DNA of 64,000 nucleotides from CAVZTX01 sp963778375 (lineage in GTDB: Bacteria; Chloroflexota; Ktedonobacteria; Ktedonobacterales; Ktedonobacteraceae), in the NCBI GenBank assembly GCA_963778375.1, contig CAVZTX010000018.1:124001-188000 (forward strand). Reading direction: 5' to 3'. The notes under the pieces were generated by a model. It had not been told where the DNA came from. It made no database searches and worked only from the letters and a program-made list of their open reading frames with translations. This document shows positions 18,075 to 27,052 of the stretch, piece by piece. A program made the position numbers and the translations under genes. The number at the start of each line of letters is the position of its first letter. Position 1 is the stretch's first letter.

Positions 18075-18502
18075 TGGATGCGAGAATAGTAGTCGACGCT
18101 AGTGTATTGGTCAGTCAGTTGATCCCCTATGATATCAATCATAATCCGAGCCTTTTATGGCTGAACCAATTTAGTGCTGCTGGGGGATTGCTGGTAGCAC
18201 CAGTGTTTTTACAGATAGAGGTGGCAACCGCAATATCTCGATTAACGGGAAAGCCTGCTTTGGTTAGGAAAGCGTTAGACGATCTGAACAATACCGAGAG
18301 AATGGACTTTGTACCCTTGGATTCGGCATTAGTGCAGACTGCAATCGACGTCGGTACTGATCTACGGTTGCGTGCAGGAGATTCTATCTATGTGGCTCTA
18401 GCCCGTCAATTAAATATCCCTCTAGTGAGTTGGGATAAAGAGCAATTGCAAAGAACTGCAAACGTTATTACAACCTACACACCTAGCAACTACGTTTTCT
18501 AG
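18074..18502 (+). CDS. PIN-domain toxin (VapC-like)
   Basis: 142 residues of a PIN ribonuclease. Acidic residues expected for metal binding are visible: VVDASVLVSQL (Asp ~7), LQIEVATAISR (Glu ~45), LRAGDSIYVALARQ (Asp ~101) and VSWDKEQLQR (Asp ~120). Partner of the preceding Phd-like antitoxin, with which it shares a TAATG junction. mutL begins only 9 nt after its stop, with no visible terminator or ribosome site between, so toxin and mutL are probably on one transcript. Confidence 0.87.
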   Translation: MDARIVVDASVLVSQLIPYDINHNPSLLWLNQFSAAGGLLVAPVFLQIEVATAISRLTGKPALVRKALDDLNNTERMDFVPLDSALVQTAIDVGTDLRLRAGDSIYVALARQLNIPLVSWDKEQLQRTANVITTYTPSNYVF

Positions 18503-18511
18503 AATACTAAA

Positions 18512-20311
18512 ATGACCGAGCAACAAACATACCATTTCCCCATGACACGCAACCCCATTTTGCCATTGCCGCAGGATGTGGCAGAACGCATAGCTGCAGG
18601 TGAGGTGGTCGAGCGGCCGGTTTCGGTGGTGAAGGAGTTGGTGGAGAATGCGCTTGACGCGGGGGCACGGGAGGTACGTGTTGAGATACGAGGTGGAGGA
18701 CTGCGGCTCATTCGGGTTATTGATGATGGATATGGGATTCCAGAAGATGAATTGGAGCGGGCCTGTGCGCGGCATACAACGAGCAAGATTAGTACGGTTG
18801 ATGATCTGAGCCGCTTGCGGACGCTGGGATTTCGTGGGGAGGCGCTGGCGAGTATCGCGGCTGTTTCGGAATTAACGCTGCTGAGCCGGGCGATAGAAAC
18901 CGAGGGCATGGGCGAGGAACATCCTGCTACTTTTGTGACTTTGCGGGATGGTGAGGTGACGCAGCGTGGACGGCGGGCGCGCCTGCATGGTACGACGGTA
19001 ACGGTGCGTGATTTGTTTTATAACGTGCCTGCACGGTTGAAATTCATGCGAGGTGCGAGGACCGAGGCAGGGCATATTGTACAGTTGATGCGGCGCTACG
19101 CGGTGGGGTATCCGGGGGTGCGCTTCAACCTGATGATTGAAGAGCACACTGCGCTGCAAACAAGTGGTAGTGGTGATATTGCTACGACGCTGGCAGAACT
19201 CTATCATCTGCCGCTGGCTGAGATGCTCAATCCTGTGAATGTGAGTGCGAAAGAGGATGCTGCGCATTCTTATACTATCCAGGGTTATATCGGCAATAGG
19301 GCACTGGCACAGAATAATCGGCAGCATATCACGCTTTTTGTGAATGGGCGGTGGGTGCAGTCACGTCCATTGCAGGAGGCGCTTGAGGCTGGTTATCGTG
19401 GCTTGCTGCCGAAGGGGAAGCATCCACTGCTGGTGTTTCACCTGAACCTGTCGTCTGAGGAGTTGGATGCAAATGTTCATCCTGCTAAGACGGAGGTGCG
19501 GCTGATGCGGGAGGCAGAGGTGGCGACGGCGCTGACGCAGGCTGTGCGGTCGGTATTAGAACGAAGTCCGGCCTTGCCTGAGGTGATGGATTTTCCTGGG
19601 CCAGGGCTTGTTTATCAGCGGCGTCTTCCGGGTCCACATCGGCGGGGTTTGCACGTGGCGGAAACTGCCGAGGAATATTCGGCGCAGCAAGGCCCTCCGG
19701 GAGCGGCTGAGATCTTAGCGACGTTGCGGCCACTGGCACAGTTGCAGCAAGCGGTGATCCTGGCTGAGGCTCCGGATGGAAGCCTTTACCTTATTGACCA
19801 ACACCGGGCGCACGAGCGGGTGATTTATGAGCACTTGCGCCGTACTTATGCCGGAGTGGAGCAGGGTAAGGAGGATGAGTGGACGAATTCCCACCTGTTG
19901 TTGGAACCGGTGATGGTTGAGTTGAAACGGCACGAGGCGGAGATATTTGAGCAGCGTTTGCCTATGCTGCGTGGGTTGGGGTTAGAGTGCGAGCGCTTTG
20001 GCGGACGAAGTTTTCTGATCCGCTCGGTGCCAGGTGGTATTGAGGAAGGGCAGCGCGTGGAGCAGTTGGTTGGGCATTTGCATGAACTGGCCGAGATAGC
20101 AGCGGAGGATAGCAACGATTGGGAAGACCGTTTGCTCATCGCCCTGTCGTGCCGTTCGGCAATGCGACGTGGGTATGAATTGGGCGTAGATGAGCAGCGG
20201 TCTCTAATAACTGCACTCTCTCATGTGTCGGCTCCGGCGGTTTGCCCTCATGGAAGTCCGATTTTGCTACATTATAGCCGCAGGTTCTTGATCGATAAGT
20301 TTGATTGGTGA
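18512..20311 (+). CDS. mutL: DNA mismatch repair protein MutL
   Basis: Links MutS to strand removal. 599 residues from ATG 18512, or 589 from ATG 18542, which sits nearer the usual family start (LPLPQDVAERIAAGEVVERP). GHKL ATPase motifs: ELVENALDAGA (catalytic Glu ~44), DDGYGIP (~72), TLGFRGEALASIA (~105). C-terminal endonuclease site: DQHRAHERVIYE near residue 429, with the D-Q-H...E...E core kept but Arg where many have Ala, plus CPHGSP near residue 578. So it is predicted to nick DNA, as in bacteria lacking MutH. Neither ATG has a strong ribosome site, which suggests coupling to the toxin gene 9 nt upstream. Confidence 0.95.
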   Translation: MTEQQTYHFPMTRNPILPLPQDVAERIAAGEVVERPVSVVKELVENALDAGAREVRVEIRGGGLRLIRVIDDGYGIPEDELERACARHTTSKISTVDDLSRLRTLGFRGEALASIAAVSELTLLSRAIETEGMGEEHPATFVTLRDGEVTQRGRRARLHGTTVTVRDLFYNVPARLKFMRGARTEAGHIVQLMRRYAVGYPGVRFNLMIEEHTALQTSGSGDIATTLAELYHLPLAEMLNPVNVSAKEDAAHSYTIQGYIGNRALAQNNRQHITLFVNGRWVQSRPLQEALEAGYRGLLPKGKHPLLVFHLNLSSEELDANVHPAKTEVRLMREAEVATALTQAVRSVLERSPALPEVMDFPGPGLVYQRRLPGPHRRGLHVAETAEEYSAQQGPPGAAEILATLRPLAQLQQAVILAEAPDGSLYLIDQHRAHERVIYEHLRRTYAGVEQGKEDEWTNSHLLLEPVMVELKRHEAEIFEQRLPMLRGLGLECERFGGRSFLIRSVPGGIEEGQRVEQLVGHLHELAEIAAEDSNDWEDRLLIALSCRSAMRRGYELGVDEQRSLITALSHVSAPAVCPHGSPILLHYSRRFLIDKFDW

Positions 20312-20345
20312 CTTTACCGGATTGTCAACATTCAGGTCGGAGCAA

Positions 20346-20378
20346 GCCGGACAGGCACAAGGCGCTGTCCCTACATTT
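20346..20378. repeat. GGACAG...CTGTCCCTACA hairpin repeat after mutL
   Basis: GCCGGACAGGCACAAGGCGC followed by TGTCCCTACATTT. The same unit occurs twice at 25656-25772 and in variant form at 36065. The GGACAG / CTGTCC arms can pair. Confidence 0.75.
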
Positions 20379-20401
20379 GGGATGGCTCACCCCGTAGGGC
20401 A

Positions 20402-20545
20402 TTAGCTGGCGCGCTTGGGTTGTGTGACGCCTATGCGGCGTAGTACCCAGCGGATGACTGCGCTTACTACCACGGCTCTAACGATGCTTCTTATGAAGCC
20501 GCCACGGCGGCGAGGTGGTTGATTTCGTCTGTCTCTTCTGGCCAT
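20402..20545 (-). CDS. small basic protein with one hydrophobic helix
   Basis: 47 residues. A clear ribosome site (AAGGAG, 8 nt spacing) precedes the ATG at 20545, the main reason to call it a gene. The N-terminus is Arg/Pro-rich (MARRDRRNQPPRRRGG), followed by a mostly hydrophobic helix (IVRAVVVSAVIRWVL) and a basic tail. The positive-inside pattern suggests a small membrane-associated protein. I do not recognise a family. Its stop lies at the end of the repeat-containing stretch after mutL. Confidence 0.6.
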   Translation of the reverse strand: MARRDRRNQPPRRRGGFIRSIVRAVVVSAVIRWVLRRIGVTQPKRAS

Positions 20546-20753
20546 GTTGGGTTTCTCCTTACTTGAATTGACGTGTATCAATGGTTTTTGGTTTTGCACT
20601 ATTAAGTACAATGAGTTTGTTTCACTATACGATAATGCTCGCTTGGATGCAATCTCAGCCGAACGTGGAATGAGATGTGCTGGCATTGCTGACAAAGTAG
20701 CTATTCGGGTGTGTTTGATAAGTTGAAGACAGGAAATGTGACGAGAAGTGCCT

Positions 20754-21536
20754 CTAGCTGGCAGGAGCATATTGTGCAATGAAGTGCAGTACGCGCTGAG
20801 CCGGGTCATCACCGTTATCACCGCCGAAGATGTCGATGCCGTGGGCGTTGCCAGGATAGATGTGGATCTCTTTGGGTGGGCGGGAGATATCGTACATATG
20901 TTTGACGTCGGTGACGAATGAAGTATCATTCTCACTGACCAGGAAAAGTTTGGGAACTGTGAGCGCATTTACCTCATTATCGCTCACACCGACACCAAAC
21001 TCTTGTGGCCCTGAGAGGGAGATTACGGCTGTTACCGGCTCCTCGGCTGCTACTTTGAGGGAGGCGGTTCCACCCATGCTCGCACCCATCAGCACAATCT
21101 TTGTGTCTCCTTGCTGATGTGCAAAGTTTACTGCTGCTTGCAGATCGATGTCTAGTTTTGTTGCATCTGCTGTGCCTGCTGAGTCGCCATATCCGCGAAA
21201 ATCATAGATTAGCACCATATAGCCAAGCACGGCAAGGCGCTGGGGGATGCCAGACTCACTCCAGATGTCCTTGGTCGTACGGAACATATGCGAGCAGATT
21301 ACGATAGTTTTGCCGTGTCCGTAGAGTAATCCCGCGAGTTGAACATGATCAGAAGTAGTAAAATGCACTGCACGGGCTGGCACATTGGGGGGCGTTGGCG
21401 TCGGTGCGATAGAGGGCGTTGGCGTAGCTGTCGGGGTTGGAGCAGTCGGTGCCGCAGATTGCGAAGCTGTTCCCGAACTGCATGCTGCGAGCAAGAGCAA
21501 TAAGGGTAATAAAAGCAATAAGCGACTGCATCGCAC
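20754..21536 (-). CDS. alpha/beta hydrolase lipoprotein
   Basis: 260 residues from a GTG at 21536 with AAGGAG 9 nt upstream. The frame runs further up, but that part encodes a dispersed repeat. A lipoprotein signal is clear: CSRLLLLLPLLLLLAACSSG with a lipobox L-A-A-C at about residue 18, then a Ser/Thr/Pro-rich linker. The hydrolase part shows the nucleophile elbow GASMGG (~residue 130), an acid near ENDTSFVTD and the catalytic His in PGNAHGID near the C-terminus. Predicted to be anchored outside the membrane. It resembles dienelactone-hydrolase/peptidase-like esterases; substrate unknown. Confidence 0.82.
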   Translation of the reverse strand: MRCSRLLLLLPLLLLLAACSSGTASQSAAPTAPTPTATPTPSIAPTPTPPNVPARAVHFTTSDHVQLAGLLYGHGKTIVICSHMFRTTKDIWSESGIPQRLAVLGYMVLIYDFRGYGDSAGTADATKLDIDLQAAVNFAHQQGDTKIVLMGASMGGTASLKVAAEEPVTAVISLSGPQEFGVGVSDNEVNALTVPKLFLVSENDTSFVTDVKHMYDISRPPKEIHIYPGNAHGIDIFGGDNGDDPAQRVLHFIAQYAPAS

Positions 21537-21585
21537 AGGTGATTTCTCCTTTCTGTTGATGTCTTGGGGCCTGACACCCCGAGCC

Positions 21586-21614
21586 TGGCATCCGCAAGGA
21601 GTGCCACTACATTT
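21586..21614. repeat. variant GGCA-CCGCAAGG-TGCC-CTACA repeat
   Basis: TGGCATCCGCAAGGAGTGCC followed by ACTACATTT, between the hydrolase start and the isomerase gene. It is one of the GCAAGG-loop members of the dispersed hairpin family. Confidence 0.55.
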
Positions 21615-21728
21615 CAGTTTGCCACACTCCTCAGATGATAGATAGGACAATGGAAGTATGGCGTGTTAAAAACAGACATATATGTGTACGTCTTAGGTAG
21701 AGCAAGTATCACAGGCGCTTCATGCTTC

Positions 21729-22562
21729 TCAGGTATATTCCCAGCGCATTTCGTGCAGGATGTTTTGTAGAGCCTGGGAGGCGTAGCGAAAGAGGTTGGG
21801 GCCGCTGTAGCCGGCATATTGTCCAGCGGAGGAGAGATGGGGTTCGAGTGAGAGGAAGCCGTCGTAGCCGTCATTGTGTAGTTGTTGCAGGAGTTGGGGC
21901 CAGTGCGCGATACCTTCTCCTGGGGCGACGACGCTGCCATCAGGGAGCGCATCCTTCACATGGATATATTTAAGCCAGGGCTGCAGTGCGTTGTAGGCAT
22001 CGGGGTAGGGCGTTTGGTTGCACTGGATGAAGTTGGCAGGGTCGAGGATGGCCTGAAAATGCACATTGTCGATGCTTTGGAGCAGGTCGATGCAGCGGGC
22101 TATGGTGTCGCCGTAGATGTCTTTCTCGTTTTCGTGGAGCAACACGATGCCTTCAGTGCTTGCGCGTGTGGTCAACTCATGCAGGCGTTGGAGGGCTTCG
22201 CCCCGCCACTCCGCTGGATTGTTTGAGCTTCTATTTGTGGGTGGATAGAAAGAAAAGATGCGGATGAAGGGGGTGTCAAAGAATTTTGCAAGCGTGATGG
22301 CGTGCTCAAAACGGCGCAAGTGCTCATCAAAGGGGCTATCAATTGGTACTTTGCCGATGGGAGAGGCAATGGCAGATACTCCTATGCCCTCGTCATGTAG
22401 AGTCTGCCGAATTTCCTGTATTTGCGCATCGCTGAGGTCAAGCACATTTGTGTTCCAGACTCCACGCAGGTTGAGGAAAGAGATGTTCTCGCTGCGGAGC
22501 ACGGCGATTTGTTCATTCAGGTCGGCTGAAATTTCGTCGGCGAAGGCTGAGAGGCGAATCAT
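21729..22562 (-). CDS. sugar phosphate isomerase/epimerase (xylose-isomerase-like TIM barrel)
   Basis: 277 residues. Family landmarks: MIRLSAFADEISADLNEQI at the start, FLNLRGVWNTNVLDL, an internal Glu in LLHENEKDIYGDT (~150, metal-binding), FQAILDPANFIQCNQTPYPD (metal His/Asp region) and LSLEPHL near the C-terminus. Members isomerise or epimerise free sugars, inositol-like rings or hydroxypyruvate. Its ATG overlaps the stop of the Gfo/Idh gene by ATGA, so the two are translationally coupled, as in inositol or sugar-acid pathways. It is the last gene of the 27.0-21.7 kb minus-strand operon. Confidence 0.87.
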   Translation of the reverse strand: MIRLSAFADEISADLNEQIAVLRSENISFLNLRGVWNTNVLDLSDAQIQEIRQTLHDEGIGVSAIASPIGKVPIDSPFDEHLRRFEHAITLAKFFDTPFIRIFSFYPPTNRSSNNPAEWRGEALQRLHELTTRASTEGIVLLHENEKDIYGDTIARCIDLLQSIDNVHFQAILDPANFIQCNQTPYPDAYNALQPWLKYIHVKDALPDGSVVAPGEGIAHWPQLLQQLHNDGYDGFLSLEPHLSSAGQYAGYSGPNLFRYASQALQNILHEMRWEYT

Positions 22563-23623
22563 GAGAGGGTTACCTCCTTGTGTGTGCGGGCCGATTCATA
22601 GATGGCGAGGATAATTTCGACGGGATGCTTTGCGGCCTCTCCATCGACGAGTGGAGTTCGGTTTTCTCGGATGGCACGGATCATATCGGCAAATTGTAAG
22701 GCATGGCCTTGGATTGAAAGGGCTGCAGGATTTTGTGCCGCTAAGCCACCTTTGCTATCTTCAGTCTCCGCTACATTCTTCATATTGGCACCGTAAGCGC
22801 CAACTTCCTCGCGGTCGTCGCGGGCGAGGTGAAGGTAGGCTAGCTTATCGTCCTCGATAATGGCTGAACCTTTATCGCCAAAGATTTCTATGCGGGTGGT
22901 GACGCCGGGATAGGCAGCGGTTGTGGCCGAGATAGTGCCAAGCGCTCCACTGGCAAAGCGCAAGACAGCTACTGCTACATCTTCCGTTTCTATGTGGTGA
23001 ACGAGGGTATCGGTGTAGGCATAGACGCTGCTGACCTTGCCCATGAACCATTGGAGGAGATCGATGGAGTGGATCGACTGGTTCATGAGGATGCCTCCGC
23101 CATCGAGTTGCCAGGTGCCGCGCCAGGCTCCGCTGTCGTAGTAAGCCTGGGAACGCCACCAGGGGACGATGACGTTGCCCAGTACCAGTTTGCCAAGGGC
23201 GTGTTCTTCGACAAGTTTGTGTACTTGTTGGGAGGCGGCATCGAAGCGATGCTGGCTGATTACGGCAAGCTTCACGTGATTCTCGCGTTGCACACGCAGC
23301 ATCTCATTGATCGCAGGGAGAGTGATTTCTATGGGCTTCTCCACGATGACGTGTCGGCCTGAGCGCATTACCTGGCAGGCTTGCTCTCCGTGCAGACCAC
23401 TGGGTGTGCAGATGTTTACGACATCTACTAGCTCATGATCCAGCATTTGCTGGAGGTCTGTGTAGGGTGTAGCGCTGTATTTAGCGGCAAGTTTGTGCGC
23501 TCGGTCGGGAAGAGGGTCGCAGACGGCAACGAGTTGCGCATCCGGGAGGCTGGCGATGGCTTCGGCATGGGTTGCGCCAATTACTCCACAGCCAACAATT
23601 GCGAAACGTAATTTGTTTGTCAT
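22559..23623 (-). CDS. Gfo/Idh/MocA family oxidoreductase
   Basis: 354-residue NAD(P)-dependent sugar or inositol dehydrogenase-like enzyme. Seen: the N-terminal Rossmann motif FAIVGCGVIGATHAEAI (G-x-G-x-x-G), the family EKP motif in HVIVEKPIEIT (~residue 95, catalytic Lys) and GGGILMNQSIHSIDLLQWF (~177-195), whose G-G-x-x-x-x-x-x-x-H-x-x-D places the catalytic Asp and His. ATG at 23623. It starts 62 nt after the isomerase gene and overlaps the downstream sugar isomerase by 4 nt. Confidence 0.9.
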   Translation of the reverse strand: MTNKLRFAIVGCGVIGATHAEAIASLPDAQLVAVCDPLPDRAHKLAAKYSATPYTDLQQMLDHELVDVVNICTPSGLHGEQACQVMRSGRHVIVEKPIEITLPAINEMLRVQRENHVKLAVISQHRFDAASQQVHKLVEEHALGKLVLGNVIVPWWRSQAYYDSGAWRGTWQLDGGGILMNQSIHSIDLLQWFMGKVSSVYAYTDTLVHHIETEDVAVAVLRFASGALGTISATTAAYPGVTTRIEIFGDKGSAIIEDDKLAYLHLARDDREEVGAYGANMKNVAETEDSKGGLAAQNPAALSIQGHALQFADMIRAIRENRTPLVDGEAAKHPVEIILAIYESARTHKEVTLS

Positions 23624-23685
23624 GTTTGTGTTTCCTTATGGATAGGTATCCAAGTGGAGGGCAGACCGAGAATGAAATTCAATAA

Positions 23686-25616
23686 TCAATCCTCCATTTC
23701 CAGGTTGTTGAGATATCTCTCTACGTCATCGAAAAAGTGATTGAGTGGCTCAACTGCCCCATTTGGGTCGCTGTCGATAATAAGCAGGAAACAGGATCGG
23801 CCTTGTTCGAGCATGGCTTGCCAGGTGCTGATGGCCTGGGCACATAGGAAGGAGTCGGTATAGGTGCCGAGGATGGTTTTTTCGTGATTGCGCATTAGTA
23901 CGCGCAGGCTGAGCAGGTATGGAGGTCCGTCCATTTCACTCTGTTCGGTTGAATGATAGGCGGCAGGTGCGTGGCGTAGCTTGACGGGGATGCTGAGTAG
24001 CTCGTTTCCAATTTTATGTAGGTGTGTATCCAGGACTGATACTATGTTTGCGGGTAGCTCACCGTTCAGGGTGAAATCAAGGTAGGCAAGTTGGGATTCT
24101 GCATGGTTTGGTGCGACTAGTTGTTGTAGCGCCTGGGCGAATATGGAAGCTGGAAGGGTGTGGGCGAAGGACGTTGTAGCTAGCTGCTCTGATTGGGGGA
24201 CGAGCAGTGTTAGTGGGCCATCGATAAGGGTTGCTTTCCATTTCGATGTGATCCTGAATGGGTCGCCCTTGCGTAGGGTGCGGGCGCGCGCTTTGTAGTT
24301 TTCGACGGCGGGTTGACCGGCGAAGGTGATGTGGTGTAGGTAGCCGTAGAGGGCCATGGTTAGCTGCCAGTCAAGGAAACTTGCCGCCAGGGCGGCAAGA
24401 CGATCTAGTGGTTCCGGGCTGGCAAGAGAAGGTTGGTAGAGCAGAAATGTGTTGGTCTCGTCTGGTTCGGAGTTGTTGGTTGTGACTTTGACGTGTAGTG
24501 TGCCGGTTGGGTTTGTGGAAGAGCCGATAAATCGGCGGTGGGCACGATAAATCGGCCCCTACGGGGGGATGGTGAACCGTTGTCATCCAGTGGCTGGTCG
24601 GGGAAGACGATGATGCCTTTGCCGCCTTTGCCGAGGCTTTCTTCCATCAGTTGCTCTATCCAGGGAATGAGCGGGTGCCATGCTTGGGGGACGTTTAGGA
24701 GCAGGCGGCAGGCTCCGTCGATGCTGGCGTCGCTCAGGGCCGCGGCAAGGCGTACGAATATGGAAGATGTGGGTTGTTCGGTGATGAAGGTCAGGTTATA
24801 TTCTTGCCAGGCGTGGCGCAGCATGATCTGCAACTGGCCGGGTGATGCGGATGTGCTTGCAAAGTAGAGGGCGACAGGGAGAAGGAATACACGCGTTGTG
24901 GGGGCGCTCATCCGACCACCAGTGCCTGTTCTGCCATCGAGTTGAAGGGGGAGGGTTGGGACCGAATGTTCATGGGCGAAGTCTTCAAGGTAAGAGCCGG
25001 GGAGGGTCATGACGAGTAGATGTTCGGCTGAAGGTAATTGGGCTTGTTCTAGAAGGTCGCTGAACCAGGTGAGGTGGGTGATGGGTTCTTCGGATGTCAT
25101 GCCCATTGATACGCCGATCATTACTACGTCGTTAAAAAGGGCGTGCAGAAATGTTGTATTGGCGGATGCTGGTTCGGTTGGGAGCGTGAGGTTTTTGGTC
25201 TGGGCTAGCTCGCGGATGATTTCGTTCAGGGCCGCAGGGTCGGTGCTGTCCAGGGGGTAGATGGTGATGCTATCGTCCTGCTGGTTGCTACAGAAGCCGA
25301 GTTCGGTGAGGACGCGGACGGCGATGATGGAGCCTCCCATGCCTGCCCAGATGATGTGGCGTATACCACGATCCCAGATTGCGCGGGCTTCTGTCTCGAC
25401 CTGTTCTAGTTTTGTAGGGTCTTCCAGCAGGCGGGCTACGCCTTCAACCCAATCGAGCTTTAATGCTCCGTCTTCGCTGCCGAGCGTGGCCATAAGACCT
25501 TCCTGTCGCCGCAGTTGGCCAATGGCGTTTTCGTCGATCAAACGACGAAGTGCGGGAGATGTTTTTCTGGTGTTTCTTATAGCGGAATGATATGTTGATC
25601 TATCGTCAGTTTCCAC
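23686..25616 (-). pseudogene. phosphoglucose isomerase-like (SIS) protein, frame broken at an inserted repeat
   Basis: Two frames make one protein of about 640 residues. Part 1, from a GTG at 25616 with AAGGAG, has the SIS-type sugar-phosphate site HIIWAGMGGSIIAVRVLTELG and runs to KGIIVFPDQPLDDNGS. It then enters the repeat at 24521-24563, reads RRGRFIVPTADLSA, and continues out of frame to a stop at 24405. Part 2 resumes in another frame right after the repeat (GTLHVKVTTNNSEPDE...LAASFLDWQLTMALYGYLHH) and ends at 23686; its ITFAGQPAVENYKARAR resembles the isomerase C-terminus. Either the repeat insertion disabled the gene, or one base is missing from a tolerated in-frame insertion. It lies between larA-like and Gfo/Idh genes in a sugar operon. 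Confidence 0.65.
24521..24563. repeat. double GATAAATC palindromic repeat inside the isomerase gene
   Basis: GAGCCGATAAATCGGC, then GGTGGGCAC, then GATAAATCGGCCCCTACGG. It closely matches the metH unit at 4244-4285 and lies at the point where the host reading frame shifts. Confidence 0.8.
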
Positions 25617-25655
25617 TGTGAACTCCTTATTTGGTCTTGTCTGCGTTAAATCACG

Positions 25656-25772
25656 ACGCCTGTCTCCAGGCCGGACAGGCACAAGGCGCTGTCCCTACAT
25701 TTCGAGTGGCCCTCCCTACGCCTGTCTCCAGGCCGGACAGGCACAAGGCGCTGTCCTTACATTTTGGGTGTC
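25656..25772. repeat. two tandem 62-bp copies of the GGACAG/CTGTCC hairpin repeat
   Basis: Copies start at 25656 and 25718, each beginning ACGCCTGTCTCCAGGCCGGA. The second copy overlaps the end of the larA-like gene: its TAA stop (25757-25759) lies in the repeat's CCTTACATTT tail. This is the spacer between two operon genes. Confidence 0.85.
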
Positions 25773-27052
25773 TGTTCCCCATCATCGAATCGTGACAGCC
25801 CGTTAGCGCGGTAAAGTATTTCACCGGCGTGGGGTACGAGCAAGATGCCTTCTGATTCGCGGTTTTTCCATTGGTCAGGATCGATTTTTCTGTAATCGGC
25901 GTAGCCGAGGTTGACGCGGTGGCAGCGTTCTTCGGGGATGCCCGTGGCGAGGGTTACTGAAATGCGAGGCGTTTCGATGTTGGTGGCAGCGTCATAGGTG
26001 CCTGTACCTTTGACGTGGGTGCTGTGGGCAAGGATGCTGCCAGGGATATCTTTGAAACGGTCCCACTGCTTGAGGAAATAATCCTTCACGTGATAGCCGA
26101 CCTGGTCGATCAGTTTGCCATGAGTGTAGGATATTTCGGTGATGTGTGGGGCGTAGATGATTACTTCGCCACCGTCGCTGATGGCAGGCTCGGTTTTGTA
26201 CATTGCTTTGGCCGCGGTCCAGAGGTCGTCGTAGATGGTTGAGGGCATTGAAAGTACACGCTGGAAGGGGCGGTCTACGGTGATGATATTGAGTTGGGCG
26301 GAAAGGTCAGCGGCGGCACTGAAGGCTTCGGTATGGGGACCAATGTAGAGGCCGTGGAGTTGGTTCCCTTGCAGTACCAGTGCGAGGCACAGTAGGGGAC
26401 GGGTTACAAACTGTGCTGCCCGCTCGATGACGCGCCGTACAGGCGTGTCCTTGATGCCAATTGTGTGCATGCTGGTGACGAGGGCTCCCAGCCAGTGGGT
26501 GAAGTTGATGATGTCTGGGCCAGCAATGCCGGGAAAGAGATATTTTGCTCCACCGGAGAAGCCTGCAACTTCGTGAGGGAAGACGGGACCGCAGATTATC
26601 AACTGGTCGTAGTCGAAGATCAGGCGGTTGAGGGTTACGGGAACTTCCTCGACTAGCAAACCGTTGGTCAGAGATTCGGCTTCGTGGCGCGAAATGACAC
26701 CAATTGTCTGGAGCATTTCTGGCTGCGACCAGTGGTGGTTGAATATTGTGACGTTGGGATAGCGCTCTGCTCGCTCGCGTGCGTTTACGCCTACTAACTT
26801 GTCGATGGCTGGCTCTGTCATAGGTGCGTGGGTGCCGAGGGCGATTAAGTAGTCTAGTTGTGCTACGCGTTGCCCAAGTTGTTCATAGAGCAGGCGGAAA
26901 AGTAATGGAATGGGAGCTGTGCGCGTGCCGTCTGGAATGATGACGAGCACTCGCTTGCCTTCTACCGGTAAGGGGTCGCATGCTTGCGCAATGAGTTGCT
27001 GGATATCGTCGGCTGTTAAAATTTCGGTTGTTGAGCCTTTGCCCAGGATCAT
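25757..27052 (-). CDS. LarA-like nickel-pincer racemase/epimerase family protein (DUF2088)
   Basis: 431 residues, near the ~425 of lactate racemase LarA, which uses a nickel-pincer nucleotide to racemise or epimerise 2-hydroxy acids. Seen: VLVIIPDGTRTAPIPLLFRL (~35-55), ALGTHAPMTEPAIDKLVG (~72), FNHHWSQPEML (~104) and FSGGAKYLFPGIAGPDIINF (~168-187), which match the N-terminal signature regions. The ATG at 27052 has AGGA upstream. Family members act on many sugar acids, so it need not be a lactate racemase. It is first in the operon with the isomerase, Gfo/Idh and sugar isomerase genes, which favours a sugar-acid substrate. Confidence 0.83.
   Translation of the reverse strand: MILGKGSTTEILTADDIQQLIAQACDPLPVEGKRVLVIIPDGTRTAPIPLLFRLLYEQLGQRVAQLDYLIALGTHAPMTEPAIDKLVGVNARERAERYPNVTIFNHHWSQPEMLQTIGVISRHEAESLTNGLLVEEVPVTLNRLIFDYDQLIICGPVFPHEVAGFSGGAKYLFPGIAGPDIINFTHWLGALVTSMHTIGIKDTPVRRVIERAAQFVTRPLLCLALVLQGNQLHGLYIGPHTEAFSAAADLSAQLNIITVDRPFQRVLSMPSTIYDDLWTAAKAMYKTEPAISDGGEVIIYAPHITEISYTHGKLIDQVGYHVKDYFLKQWDRFKDIPGSILAHSTHVKGTGTYDAATNIETPRISVTLATGIPEERCHRVNLGYADYRKIDPDQWKNRESEGILLVPHAGEILYRANGLSRFDDGEQTPKM

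Noticed and set aside
25617..25682. N-terminal extension of the isomerase-like protein
   Set aside because: It reads into the tandem repeat; GTG 25616 has an AAGGAG site.
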